Origin: UBA965 sp046303375 | GTDB lineage: Bacteria; Chloroflexota; Chloroflexia; Chloroflexales; Roseiflexaceae | NCBI GenBank assembly: GCA_046303375.1 | Contig: JBKCGB010000016.1 | Location: 1-5,789, forward strand | DNA: 5,789 bases | Reading direction: 5' to 3' | In this document: positions 1 to 5,789 of the stretch, piece after piece | How positions within the stretch are numbered: position 1 is the stretch's first letter | Layout of the letters: every line of letters begins with the position of its first letter | The notes under the pieces: generated by a model | What the model was told of the DNA's origin: nothing | What the model saw: only the letters and a program-made list of their open reading frames with translations | Database searches by the model: none | Position numbers and translations under genes: made by a program

Positions 1-2683
1 CCACAAAACCTCGCTCCTTTCCCCAAGCAAGTTGCAACCGTTCGAGCCGTGATCCAGGAGCAGCCTGATATTGGCTGGCGATTGTTACTTTCCATGATGC
101 CGTCGGCGAGCGTGATACGTAGATTTCGTTGTCCACCGTGCTCCCAAAAATCTGAATGGTGCCATTGCGAAATCCGACCACTGTGTGTACCCACGAGGCA
201 CTAATCCACACCACATTTGACAGATTCCGTGGGAAGTTGATGTTGTTGACGTAGTTGCTCCCAAAGGCAGTAATGGTGCCATCAGCACGCAAAATGACCG
301 AGTATTCGCGCCCCGCACCGACCTGCACCACATCGTTGGCATATTTCATGCCAGTAATCTGCCCTTTGCTGTTGTTGCCCCACGCCACCACCGTACCATC
401 AAAGCGCAAGGCCAACGCATGATCTGACCCCGCCGCAATCGCAATCACGTCACGCAAGCCGACTGGCACCCGTGCTTGCCCATACTGATTGCGCCCCCAT
501 GCCACCACTTGCCCCGCAGAGGTCAATGCCAGCGAAAATTCATCGCCAGCAGCAACAGCAATCACGTCGCTCAACCCTGCTGGGACACTGGCTTGATTGT
601 ATTGGTTACGTCCCCACGCCACCACTGTCCCATCTGTTTTGAGTGCGAGCACATGGCGTGATCCCCCTTGCACTGCTTTGACGTTGGTTTGAGCACTCAG
701 CGGTATATTGCGCTCACCGTACACGTTGCCACCCCAAGCATAGAGATTACTTTCACCATCGATGGCAAAACTTGTCTCAACGCTCGAACCCACCTCAATA
801 AAGAGCTTGGTACGCAACGCACTCGGTATCGATGCTTGCCCGACGGTATTCTTCCCCCATGTCACCAACGACCCATTGCCCTGAATCCCCAGCATGTAAC
901 CATGCCCGATAGCCGCCTTGACAACCTGGTTTGACAGCATGGTTGGTGTCAACGTAATTGATGGCGACACCGTATTACTCGGCGAGACCGTCCGTGTCCG
1001 ACTCGATGTCCGTGTATTGCTCGGCGTATGGGTGAATGTATTCGTCACTGTGGGAGTATTTGTGGCCGTACTCGTTGGTGTACGACTCGCCGTATGCGTG
1101 GCCGTATATGTCGCCGTATTCGTATACGTCGGTGAATGCGTACGCGTCCTACTCGATGTACGCGTATACGACGGTGTGCGCGTCAAGGTGTTTGAGCGGG
1201 TCGGCGTCGACGAGCGGGTAAACGACGGCGTACGCGTAAACGTGTTGCTCGGCGTATATGTGAGCGTGAATGTGGGTGTCTTGGATGGTGTCAATGATGG
1301 TGTCAACGTATTGGTGAGTGTCGGTGAGGGTGTATCTGACGGGGTCGGCGTGTCTGACTGCTGCGTGAACGTAATCATCGACGACCCGACCAAGCTTTTC
1401 ATGCCGCTCGTCATATTCGACACATTACCACCCGTGTACGTGGCAGTCCCTGCCGTGGGACGTCCTACTTTGACGGAAATCACACAATTCGAAAACCCAT
1501 CCAACTTGACACCCGACACGTTGATGATTGATCCACTCGTCACCGTAGTTGTGCCACCACAGAAATCATCGTAATCGGTCACATACAACGGGCTCGGCAA
1601 CGTGAAGCGGTATCCTTGATTCGTCACCTGATATGAAAAGGTGTTGGAAAGCGCTAGGTCGAGCTGTCCATCCTTGAGCACTGACTGACTCTGCCATGAC
1701 GCTTCCAATGAGACACCCTGCTCAGCCACCCAATTAATGTTTTCTTCACGGTAGGTGCCCGGTGCAGCAACTTCAGCATCCGGCGTAGTGGGATCGTCGC
1801 CAATATTGTACTGGATCATGTAGCCCACGTTGTGATCTGTTGTTACCGCTTGAAAGTTCAAATTTTGATTGGCATTCACCCACTGATATGGCGTGGCGTG
1901 ATGGTCTGATTCCACCGCACCCTCAAAGGTGCTCATCCCCGTCAATCGTGATACTTCCTTCATGCCGATGAGGACTCTTACCCCTGTTTCAATCGACAGA
2001 ATCGAACGCACCGGTGACGAAAAATACGCACCCACACCACTATTTGACCCGCCCGGGGTGGTGTCGCCACCCTTATACAGTTTGACCACTGCCGTATTCC
2101 CTGCCGGGATAATCACATCGTACTGGTCGAGATATGACTGCTCTGGATAGATATAAGTAATGGTGCGTACCACCGTGTAGACTTTACCACTCAACGTCTT
2201 GGAATACGTAATAACGCCTGACCCACTCCCCGTGGAACCGCCACACCCCGTTTGATAGAGCAGTGAGGCGTGCCGCGACGTGGAACTACACAAGATTGCT
2301 GATCCCGTCAGGTTGCCAATGGTAATATCGTCAAATTTTGTGTTACCAAGACTCGCTGTATACGTCGATGAATTAATCGACTGAATCGCTGTCCCGGCAC
2401 CACCACCGACCGTCAACACAATCGAATAATCACCACCATCATAAAAATAAGGCTTGTTGCGCCAAAACACCCCGTCACCACGTGAATACGCAGCACGGTT
2501 GAACTCCCAGCGCACACCGTCAGAACCATCCGTCTGGACACCGCCAGCAGGATTAATGATCAGTGCAGAGGCAGACACACCGCCGGTTTTTACCGGCATG
2601 AACACCCACGCCAACACGACTACTTGGATGATTAGAACGAACAGCCCAATACCATAGACAATATACCGATTTTTACGGTTCAT
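1..2683 (-). CDS. Large exported surface protein with Thr/Ser/Pro linker and RCC1-like repeat domain (3' end beyond window)
   Basis: I translated this frame codon by codon from the ATG at 2681-2683 to the window edge and found no stop. At least 894 residues are visible and the C-terminus lies outside. Residues 1-7 are basic and 8-29 form one hydrophobic segment. An A-S-A at 38-40 could be a signal peptidase site; otherwise the segment is an anchor. Residues 41 to about 345 are Gly/Thr/Tyr/Val-rich, probably beta-structured, with C132 and C147, and belong to no family I can name firmly. Residues about 355-420 resemble DUF11-like modules: a C-G-G-T start at C375, a second cysteine at C400, then a G-T-A-T-Y-T stretch. 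Residues 445-582 are a Thr/Ser/Pro/Arg linker. From 585 onward come RCC1-like repeats (V-x-x-V-x-A-G, D-G-T-V-V-A-W-G-x-N). The likely role is extracellular binding or adhesion, inferred from architecture only. The start is supported by a GGTGAGG site 5 nt upstream and by the basic-hydrophobic N-terminus. The gene probably has its own promoter in the AT-rich gap upstream. Confidence 0.9.
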   Translation of the reverse strand, partial: MNRKNRYIVYGIGLFVLIIQVVVLAWVFMPVKTGGVSASALIINPAGGVQTDGSDGVRWEFNRAAYSRGDGVFWRNKPYFYDGGDYSIVLTVGGGAGTAIQSINSSTYTASLGNTKFDDITIGNLTGSAILCSSTSRHASLLYQTGCGGSTGSGSGVITYSKTLSGKVYTVVRTITYIYPEQSYLDQYDVIIPAGNTAVVKLYKGGDTTPGGSNSGVGAYFSSPVRSILSIETGVRVLIGMKEVSRLTGMSTFEGAVESDHHATPYQWVNANQNLNFQAVTTDHNVGYMIQYNIGDDPTTPDAEVAAPGTYREENINWVAEQGVSLEASWQSQSVLKDGQLDLALSNTFSYQVTNQGYRFTLPSPLYVTDYDDFCGGTTTVTSGSIINVSGVKLDGFSNCVISVKVGRPTAGTATYTGGNVSNMTSGMKSLVGSSMITFTQQSDTPTPSDTPSPTLTNTLTPSLTPSKTPTFTLTYTPSNTFTRTPSFTRSSTPTRSNTLTRTPSYTRTSSRTRTHSPTYTNTATYTATHTASRTPTSTATNTPTVTNTFTHTPSNTRTSSRTRTVSPSNTVSPSITLTPTMLSNQVVKAAIGHGYMLGIQGNGSLVTWGKNTVGQASIPSALRTKLFIEVGSSVETSFAIDGESNLYAWGGNVYGERNIPLSAQTNVKAVQGGSRHVLALKTDGTVVAWGRNQYNQASVPAGLSDVIAVAAGDEFSLALTSAGQVVAWGRNQYGQARVPVGLRDVIAIAAGSDHALALRFDGTVVAWGNNSKGQITGMKYANDVVQVGAGREYSVILRADGTITAFGSNYVNNINFPRNLSNVVWISASWVHTVVGFRNGTIQIFGSTVDNEIYVSRSPTASWKVTIASQYQAAPGSRLERLQLAWGKERGFV
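2..931 (-). repeat. Tandem RCC1-like repeats, 117-bp (39-residue) period
   Basis: The 3' part of the large surface gene encodes a tandem array with core D/N-G-x-(V/I)-x-x-(W/F)-G. The aromatic residue before the core Gly falls at W609, W650, W690, W729, W768, F807 and F846, giving spacings of 41, 40, 39, 39, 39 and 39. A further L-A-W-G at W887 may be an eighth, more diverged unit at the window edge. The middle units (about 665-770) are closest to each other, each with A-W-G-R-N-Q-Y or a similar turn followed by a V-P segment. RCC1-family repeats fold into beta-propeller blades; the propeller here is inferred. The total number of blades cannot be counted because the gene leaves the window. 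Confidence 0.85.
938..1351 (-). repeat. Low-complexity Thr/Ser/Pro/Arg linker-coding region
   Basis: This stretch encodes residues 445-582 of the surface protein, with Thr at nearly every second position alternating with Pro, Ser, Asn, Tyr, Ala, His or Arg. Thr is often encoded by ACG, which appears as repeated 'cgt' on the plus strand. The segment contains 11 Arg and 1 Lys, and no Asp or Glu after D450. An identical T-R-T-S-S-R-T-R-T block occurs at residues 507-515 and 557-565, exactly 50 codons (150 bp) apart, with the flanking S-P also shared. This suggests growth by internal duplication. The role is probably an extended spacer holding the RCC1 domain away from the anchor; glycosylation is possible but unproven. 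Confidence 0.85.
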
Positions 2684-2688
2684 CGATG

Positions 2689-2695
2689 CCTCACC
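2689..2695 (-). promoter_or_regulatory. Ribosome binding site for the surface protein gene
   Basis: The minus strand reads GGTGAGG and ends 5 nt before the ATG at 2683. It supports this start, which also gives the basic and hydrophobic N-terminus expected of an exported protein. Confidence 0.7.
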
Positions 2696-2763
2696 ACTCG
2701 ATGCAAAATAATACCCAACGCATCATCAAATTGTGTATCACACTGATAATACTTACTATATGT

Positions 2764-2772
2764 ATTATAGCA
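2764..2772 (-). promoter_or_regulatory. Extended -10 promoter candidate for the surface protein gene
   Basis: The minus strand reads TGCTATAAT, a perfect TATAAT with the extended TGn motif. No good -35 hexamer is found 16-18 nt upstream, which extended -10 promoters can tolerate. The predicted start of transcription is near 2757, giving a leader of about 74 nt. Because the area is AT-rich, a chance match is possible. Confidence 0.5.
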
Positions 2773-2854
2773 TAACATGATAATTACACTATGTAGTATA
2801 CAATTTTAATATACATGTATCACTTATCCGTATTTTTTATCATGATTCTTGGAT

Positions 2855-2869
2855 AAAATTGACAATTTT
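2855..2869. promoter_or_regulatory. 15-bp palindrome, possible operator
   Basis: AAAATTG and CAATTTT form a perfect 7-bp inverted repeat around a single A. On the minus strand it contains TTGTCA, which could act as a -35 box with GATAAA 18 nt downstream as a second, weaker promoter for the surface gene. A regulator binding here could control that promoter; this is inference from symmetry and position only. Confidence 0.3.
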
Positions 2870-2948
2870 TACAATTCACCCAACAACACCGCAAAACTGG
2901 CACTGACTGCACGTCGATGATCTATAGCTTCATGCGATGCACTGTGGC

Positions 2949-3875
2949 TCACCCGCCTACGCCCATCACCGTCAATAGCACGGTGAGTGTCAGCACACTC
3001 AACAATGTGGTAATCACAACTGTCCCAGCCACGAACTGAGGGCGTGCGTCGAACTCTAACGAATAGAGCACCATATTAACCGCCGTCGGCATACTCGCCT
3101 GGATAATCACCACATTCGTCGCCAGTGGGTCAAGCTGAAGTATCGTAGCCATCACCCATGCAAGCAGTGGCGAAGCAATCAGACGAATCACCACACCCAC
3201 ACCAGTGAGACGCACATCATCGATGGCAGTACTTTGCGCCAGCTGCATGCCTAGCAACATCAACAAAAACGGCAAGGTGGCCTGTGCAATCATATCGATG
3301 CCCGTCAGCAATGAGCCCACCACTGTGGGTGCATCAACTGATACACCAAGCCAGCGCAAGCCGATACCAGCAATCACCGCGTAGATGGGCGGCATGCGCA
3401 ATACCTGCCAGAGTCCTTGTTTCCAATCACTGTTGCCCGTTTGGGCGATAGCAATGGTGAGCGTCTGCGCCATCATTGCTTGCGCAATAAAGTAGAGCAA
3501 GGCGCGCTGCAGTCCCGCGTCACCAAAGGCGAACTGGGCAGTAGGCAAACCGTAATTACCCGAATTCATGAACATGGTGACGAGCAAGAGCGCAGCGGTA
3601 CTTTTGGCGTCTTGGCGCATCCAACGTGCGACAAGGTAGGCGAGGATTCCAGAGCCAAAGCACACCGCCACCGACACCAGCGAGATGCGTAGTACCTCGA
3701 CTCCAGGGATTTGGATTTTGATGATATTAATAAAAATCAGCGCCGGGCTGAGTGCATACATACTGACACGATTGAGCGAGCGTGTATCAATGGGCAGATA
3801 GTGTTTCAGGATGTACCCGACACTCACCACCACCACAATCGGCAACAGCACCTGCACAAACGCTTGGATGAGCAC
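2949..3875 (-). CDS. AEC (auxin efflux carrier) family permease
   Basis: The product is a 308-residue, highly hydrophobic inner-membrane protein, a usual length for bacterial AEC family members (TC 2.A.69). Hydrophobic segments run across the whole length, compatible with about ten helices in two five-helix halves. Family marks are an M-N-S-G-N-Y-G-L-P motif at 103-111, an L-P-F-L-L-M-L-L-G-M-Q-L-A stretch at 201-213 and A-S-M-P-T-A-V-N at 260-267. The Asn-containing motif at 103-111 sits at the conserved broken-helix crossover of the first half. Bacterial relatives export or take up organic acids or other small metabolites; the substrate cannot be read from sequence. Translation starts at GTG (3873-3875), chosen because GGAAAGG lies 7 nt upstream and the nearest upstream ATG is out of frame. 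It follows the spermidine-synthase-like gene by 26 nt, so it is probably the last gene of the same operon. Confidence 0.92.
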   Translation of the reverse strand: MLIQAFVQVLLPIVVVVSVGYILKHYLPIDTRSLNRVSMYALSPALIFINIIKIQIPGVEVLRISLVSVAVCFGSGILAYLVARWMRQDAKSTAALLLVTMFMNSGNYGLPTAQFAFGDAGLQRALLYFIAQAMMAQTLTIAIAQTGNSDWKQGLWQVLRMPPIYAVIAGIGLRWLGVSVDAPTVVGSLLTGIDMIAQATLPFLLMLLGMQLAQSTAIDDVRLTGVGVVIRLIASPLLAWVMATILQLDPLATNVVIIQASMPTAVNMVLYSLEFDARPQFVAGTVVITTLLSVLTLTVLLTVMGVGG

Positions 3876-3882
3876 GGGGTGA

Positions 3883-3889
3883 CCTTTCC
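3883..3889 (-). promoter_or_regulatory. Ribosome binding site deciding the GTG start of the permease
   Basis: The minus strand reads GGAAAGG, 7 nt before GTG at 3875. This placement supports GTG as the true start; the upstream ATG at 3889-3891 is in another frame. Confidence 0.7.
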
Positions 3890-3901
3890 ATACACGCCAA
3901 A

Positions 3902-5503
3902 TTAGCGCACTGCCCCAAAAATCATTTCATCGACGAGCCGTTCCACCGGAGCATGATCATCATACAACACGAGGTCACCACGTTGATGTGCCAAGAATGC
4001 AAATCCCTGTACATCAGCCATGGTGGTGCGTAACGCGGGATGCGTGACGCGTTGATAATTCGCCGCAAAATTTGCTGCACCATCGCTGATATTCGTCATA
4101 CTCCCGACCAGCATCCAATTGCCGAATTGGGACGTTTCGAGGACAAACACGTTGGGAAAGACTTCGAGCATGGTGGTCGCAAGTGTCTGTGCCAGACGCA
4201 CATCACCGTCAGCACCTAACCCTGCGTTAAGCACGACTACACCCTTGGGTGTCAAATGATCACGCACCACGCGAAAGAATTCAACCGTGGTGAGATGGAA
4301 TGGAATATACGGTTGATGATAGGCATCCACACCGATGACATCGTATGTGGTTGATTGGCCAGCCAGCCATGTGCGGCCATCTGCGACATGCACGCGGTAG
4401 TTAGGGTTGCCATCAGCTACGTGGCTATCACGCATACCAAAATCACGCCGTGCTACATCAACGATTGCTTGGTCGATTTCGACAGCATCGACCTGTGCGG
4501 CATCGCCATAGATTGCTAAAAATTGATTCGCCGCAGTTCCTGCAGCAGCGCCGATTAACGCCATACTCGTTATGTCGTCTTGTTGCATGTCAGGTAAAAC
4601 ATACGGCGCTACTACAAAGTAATCCCACGGCCCACCACCGGTGAGCAAATCACGTGCATCTTGACTCTGGGTATAGCGCTGGTTGTAGATGGAGTGTACT
4701 GCCAAACCTTCATTTAATAACAGCAACGTCTGTGCCCCAGCCACTTCATCGACGCGGGTAGCAACTTGGATGACATTGTTGGCCGATTCAATGGTCGACT
4801 GCACTACACAATCACGACACCCTGCCGCCAGACTCGGTGGTCCATAGATGAGACGCCATGCCAACAACACGGCCACAAGGAGTAATCCCACCAAGCGACG
4901 CCAACGCTGCGACACCCAAGCCGCGAGGATGATGAGCCCCGCCGCCATCCACAACAGTGCTTGCGTTGTCCCAAACTGGGGAATCAGCCACAGGCTAGCC
5001 ACAAACGTGCCCACCAATGACCCTGCCGTAGCCAAGGCCGACAAACGCCCGAGCGCACTCCCGACGGCACTTGTATCAGTACCAAGCAACATCAGACGTG
5101 CCGCAAATGGTGATACTGCGGCCAGCAAAATAATTGGTACCGCAAACAACACCAACGCAACAACCAATGCGCCAAGGAATCCCCCTACCTCTAGCTGTTG
5201 CAGTGCCACGCGCGCAAATGAAATCAATGGCGGAGCGATGGGCGCAATCAGCGCCGTGGCGATGCCTGCATACCAAATCAGGCGGGCCAACATGTCGGCA
5301 TCGCTGGCAGCATACGCATCGGCCCACCGCCCGCCAACGTGATAGCCCACCGCTAAGTAGAGCAGGGTCATACCAATCACTGCCGCCCAGATGGGCTGCG
5401 ATGTGCCAAAGGCGGGCGCAAGCAGGCGGGGTGCCGCCATTTCGATGGCGAGCGTCCCTGCGCCTGCCAAAAATACCGTGACCGGTAGTCGTGATATCAC
5501 CAT
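3902..5503 (-). CDS. Membrane-fused spermidine-synthase-like protein
   Basis: The 533-residue product has an N-terminal membrane half (about residues 5-219, roughly seven hydrophobic segments) with the marks of fused MFS/spermidine-synthase proteins: E21-M-A-A-P-R-L-L-A-P-x-F-G at 21-33, W39, and G-Y-x-x-G-G-R-W-A-D at 53-62. A linker with C229-R-D-C232 leads into a Rossmann methyltransferase-like domain. That domain carries A-L-I-G-A-A-A-G-T (315-323), V-E-I-D (341-344), A-D-G-R (374-377), D393-A-Y-H-Q-P-Y-I-P-F-H-L (to 404), E-F-F (408-410), and a C-terminal Y-D-D-H-A-P-V-E (514-521). The V-E-I-D acid fits nucleoside binding. The nucleotide loop lacks the G-G-G-D/E-G of true polyamine synthases, and after D393 the second Asp of the catalytic D-x-x-D is absent, so classical aminopropyl transfer is doubtful. 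The real substrate is unknown. ATG at 5501-5503 is preceded by GGGAGGG at 7 nt, and the gene begins 4 nt after the yggT stop. Confidence 0.88.
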   Translation of the reverse strand: MVISRLPVTVFLAGAGTLAIEMAAPRLLAPAFGTSQPIWAAVIGMTLLYLAVGYHVGGRWADAYAASDADMLARLIWYAGIATALIAPIAPPLISFARVALQQLEVGGFLGALVVALVLFAVPIILLAAVSPFAARLMLLGTDTSAVGSALGRLSALATAGSLVGTFVASLWLIPQFGTTQALLWMAAGLIILAAWVSQRWRRLVGLLLVAVLLAWRLIYGPPSLAAGCRDCVVQSTIESANNVIQVATRVDEVAGAQTLLLLNEGLAVHSIYNQRYTQSQDARDLLTGGGPWDYFVVAPYVLPDMQQDDITSMALIGAAAGTAANQFLAIYGDAAQVDAVEIDQAIVDVARRDFGMRDSHVADGNPNYRVHVADGRTWLAGQSTTYDVIGVDAYHQPYIPFHLTTVEFFRVVRDHLTPKGVVVLNAGLGADGDVRLAQTLATTMLEVFPNVFVLETSQFGNWMLVGSMTNISDGAANFAANYQRVTHPALRTTMADVQGFAFLAHQRGDLVLYDDHAPVERLVDEMIFGAVR

Positions 5504-5507
5504 GCGG

Positions 5508-5768
5508 CTACCCTCCCATCACTGCACCACGCACCAGTCCTTCAAGCAGTTGCAACAAGAGCATGGCAATGATTGGCGTGAGATCAAACATACCGACCGA
5601 CGGAATGATGCTGCGCAACGGCGCCAAAATCGGCTCAGTGACTTCGTTGAGAATCTGCGTGATGCGCATGCTCCCAGGCTGATCGATCCATGACATGATA
5701 ACGCGACCAATGATGGCATACGAAAATATCTTAATGAACAACACCACCAAACTGTAAAAAAACGACAT
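5508..5768 (-). CDS. yggT: YggT/YlmG family membrane protein
   Basis: The 86-residue product has two hydrophobic segments (about residues 4-26 and 62-84) around a conserved central part. Family marks are R22-V-I-M-S-W-I at 22-28, T44-E-P-I-L-A-P-L-R at 44-52, and I-I-P-S-V-G-M-F-D-L-T-P at 54-65. This is the single-unit length of Gram-positive, cyanobacterial and plastid YlmG; the E. coli protein carries two such units. Relatives are linked to osmotic tolerance, cell division gene clusters, and nucleoid or thylakoid organisation in plastids, but the molecular role is unsettled. No division gene is visible beside it here. The ATG at 5766-5768 has AAGGA 6 nt upstream. It is the first gene of the visible operon, and its TAG stop lies 4 nt before the next start. 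Confidence 0.9.
   Translation of the reverse strand: MSFFYSLVVLFIKIFSYAIIGRVIMSWIDQPGSMRITQILNEVTEPILAPLRSIIPSVGMFDLTPIIAMLLLQLLEGLVRGAVMGG
5511..5517 (-). promoter_or_regulatory. Ribosome binding site inside the end of yggT
   Basis: The minus strand reads GGGAGGG, 7 nt before the ATG of the spermidine-synthase-like gene. It lies within the last codons of the upstream yggT gene, which points to translational coupling of the two. Confidence 0.7.
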
Positions 5769-5774
5769 GAGGCT

Positions 5775-5781
5775 TCCTTTC
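5775..5781 (-). promoter_or_regulatory. Ribosome binding site for yggT
   Basis: The minus strand reads GAAAGGA, 6 nt before the ATG at 5768. Only 21 nt of upstream sequence are in the window, so the operon promoter or an earlier operon gene cannot be seen. Confidence 0.65.
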
Positions 5782-5789
5782 TACCAATA

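Larger units (their letters stand above)
2684..2948. other. AT-rich intergenic region with promoter and palindromes
   Basis: No credible gene lies in this 265-nt gap. Positions of about 2700-2870 are markedly AT-rich compared with the flanking genes. Visible elements are an extended -10 box (2764-2772, minus strand), a 15-bp palindrome at 2855-2869 (AAAATTG-A-CAATTTT), a perfect 10-bp palindrome ATACATGTAT at 2811-2820, and a GTGT-ATC-ACAC inverted repeat at 2733-2743 that would lie in the 5' leader. I looked for a GC-rich stem with a U-tract after the permease stop codon and found only weak 4-bp stems, so no terminator is called. Confidence 0.65.

Noticed and set aside
85..342. An 85-residue minus-strand frame in another phase.
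   Set aside because: It lies inside the RCC1-like repeats, which read well in their own frame, and its translation shows no family features.
2..931. Regular 117-bp spacing considered as a CRISPR array or other DNA repeat.
   Set aside because: The units are diverged at the DNA level, have no unique spacers, and translate in one frame into RCC1-like protein repeats.
918..1574. A 218-residue plus-strand reading frame rich in Val, Gly and Asp.
   Set aside because: It is the antisense of the Thr-rich linker: Thr codons read backwards give Val/Gly/Arg codons and no stops. It has no recognisable domain, and the minus-strand frame gives a coherent signal-linker-repeat protein.
2859..2864. Perfect TTGACA on the plus strand, as a rightward promoter.
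   Set aside because: No -10 box occurs 16-18 nt downstream and no plus-strand gene follows.
2884..2948. Possible transcription terminator after the permease gene.
   Set aside because: Only 4-bp stems could be built and no GC-rich stem is followed by a U-run on the minus strand.
3417..3692. A 91-residue plus-strand frame.
   Set aside because: It is antisense to the conserved core of the AEC permease, including the N-S-G-N-Y-G-L-P motif, and shows no domain of its own.
4848..5342. A 164-residue plus-strand frame rich in Ala, Asn and Thr.
   Set aside because: It is antisense to the membrane region of the spermidine-synthase-like protein, whose motifs are clear. The composition is that expected of antisense to a hydrophobic Ala/Leu/Val region.

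Overview
The window carries four genes, all on the minus strand. No rRNA, tRNA, CRISPR array, transposase or phage gene was seen. Base composition looks moderately GC-rich across the genes, with one strongly AT-rich gap at about 2700-2870. The best guess for the source is a Chloroflexota bacterium. This rests on a long exported protein with a Thr/Ser/Pro-type linker feeding a repeat domain, and on a membrane-fused spermidine-synthase-like protein with a D-A-Y-x-Q-P-Y-I-P-F-H-L motif; both styles are frequent in that phylum. No phylogenetic marker is present, so the assignment is an inference.

Read in the direction of transcription (high to low coordinates), the window starts with what looks like a three-gene operon. 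A short YggT/YlmG-family membrane protein (5508-5768) is followed 4 nt later by a 533-residue protein that joins an N-terminal multi-spanning membrane region to a C-terminal spermidine-synthase-like Rossmann domain (3902-5503). After 26 nt comes a GTG-started AEC (auxin efflux carrier) family permease (2949-3875). Each start has a good Shine-Dalgarno sequence. The operon may begin upstream of the window, since only 21 nt precede the first gene.

A 265-nt gap (2684-2948) separates the operon from the last gene. It holds an AT-rich block with an extended -10 promoter candidate and small palindromes. No convincing terminator was found in it.

The rest (1-2683) is one gene, open to the window edge, that encodes at least 894 residues of a secreted or membrane-anchored surface protein. 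Its parts in order are an N-terminal hydrophobic anchor or signal segment, a beta-rich ectodomain of about 300 residues, a two-cysteine DUF11-like module, an Arg-containing Thr/Ser/Pro linker of about 138 residues, and an array of RCC1-like repeats with a 39-residue period (seven clear units and a possible eighth). Its product probably works at the cell surface in binding or adhesion. Nothing in the sequence ties it functionally to the three membrane-protein genes.

The content is mostly recognisable family members. The most unusual item is the architecture of the large surface protein. No wholly new system is evident.
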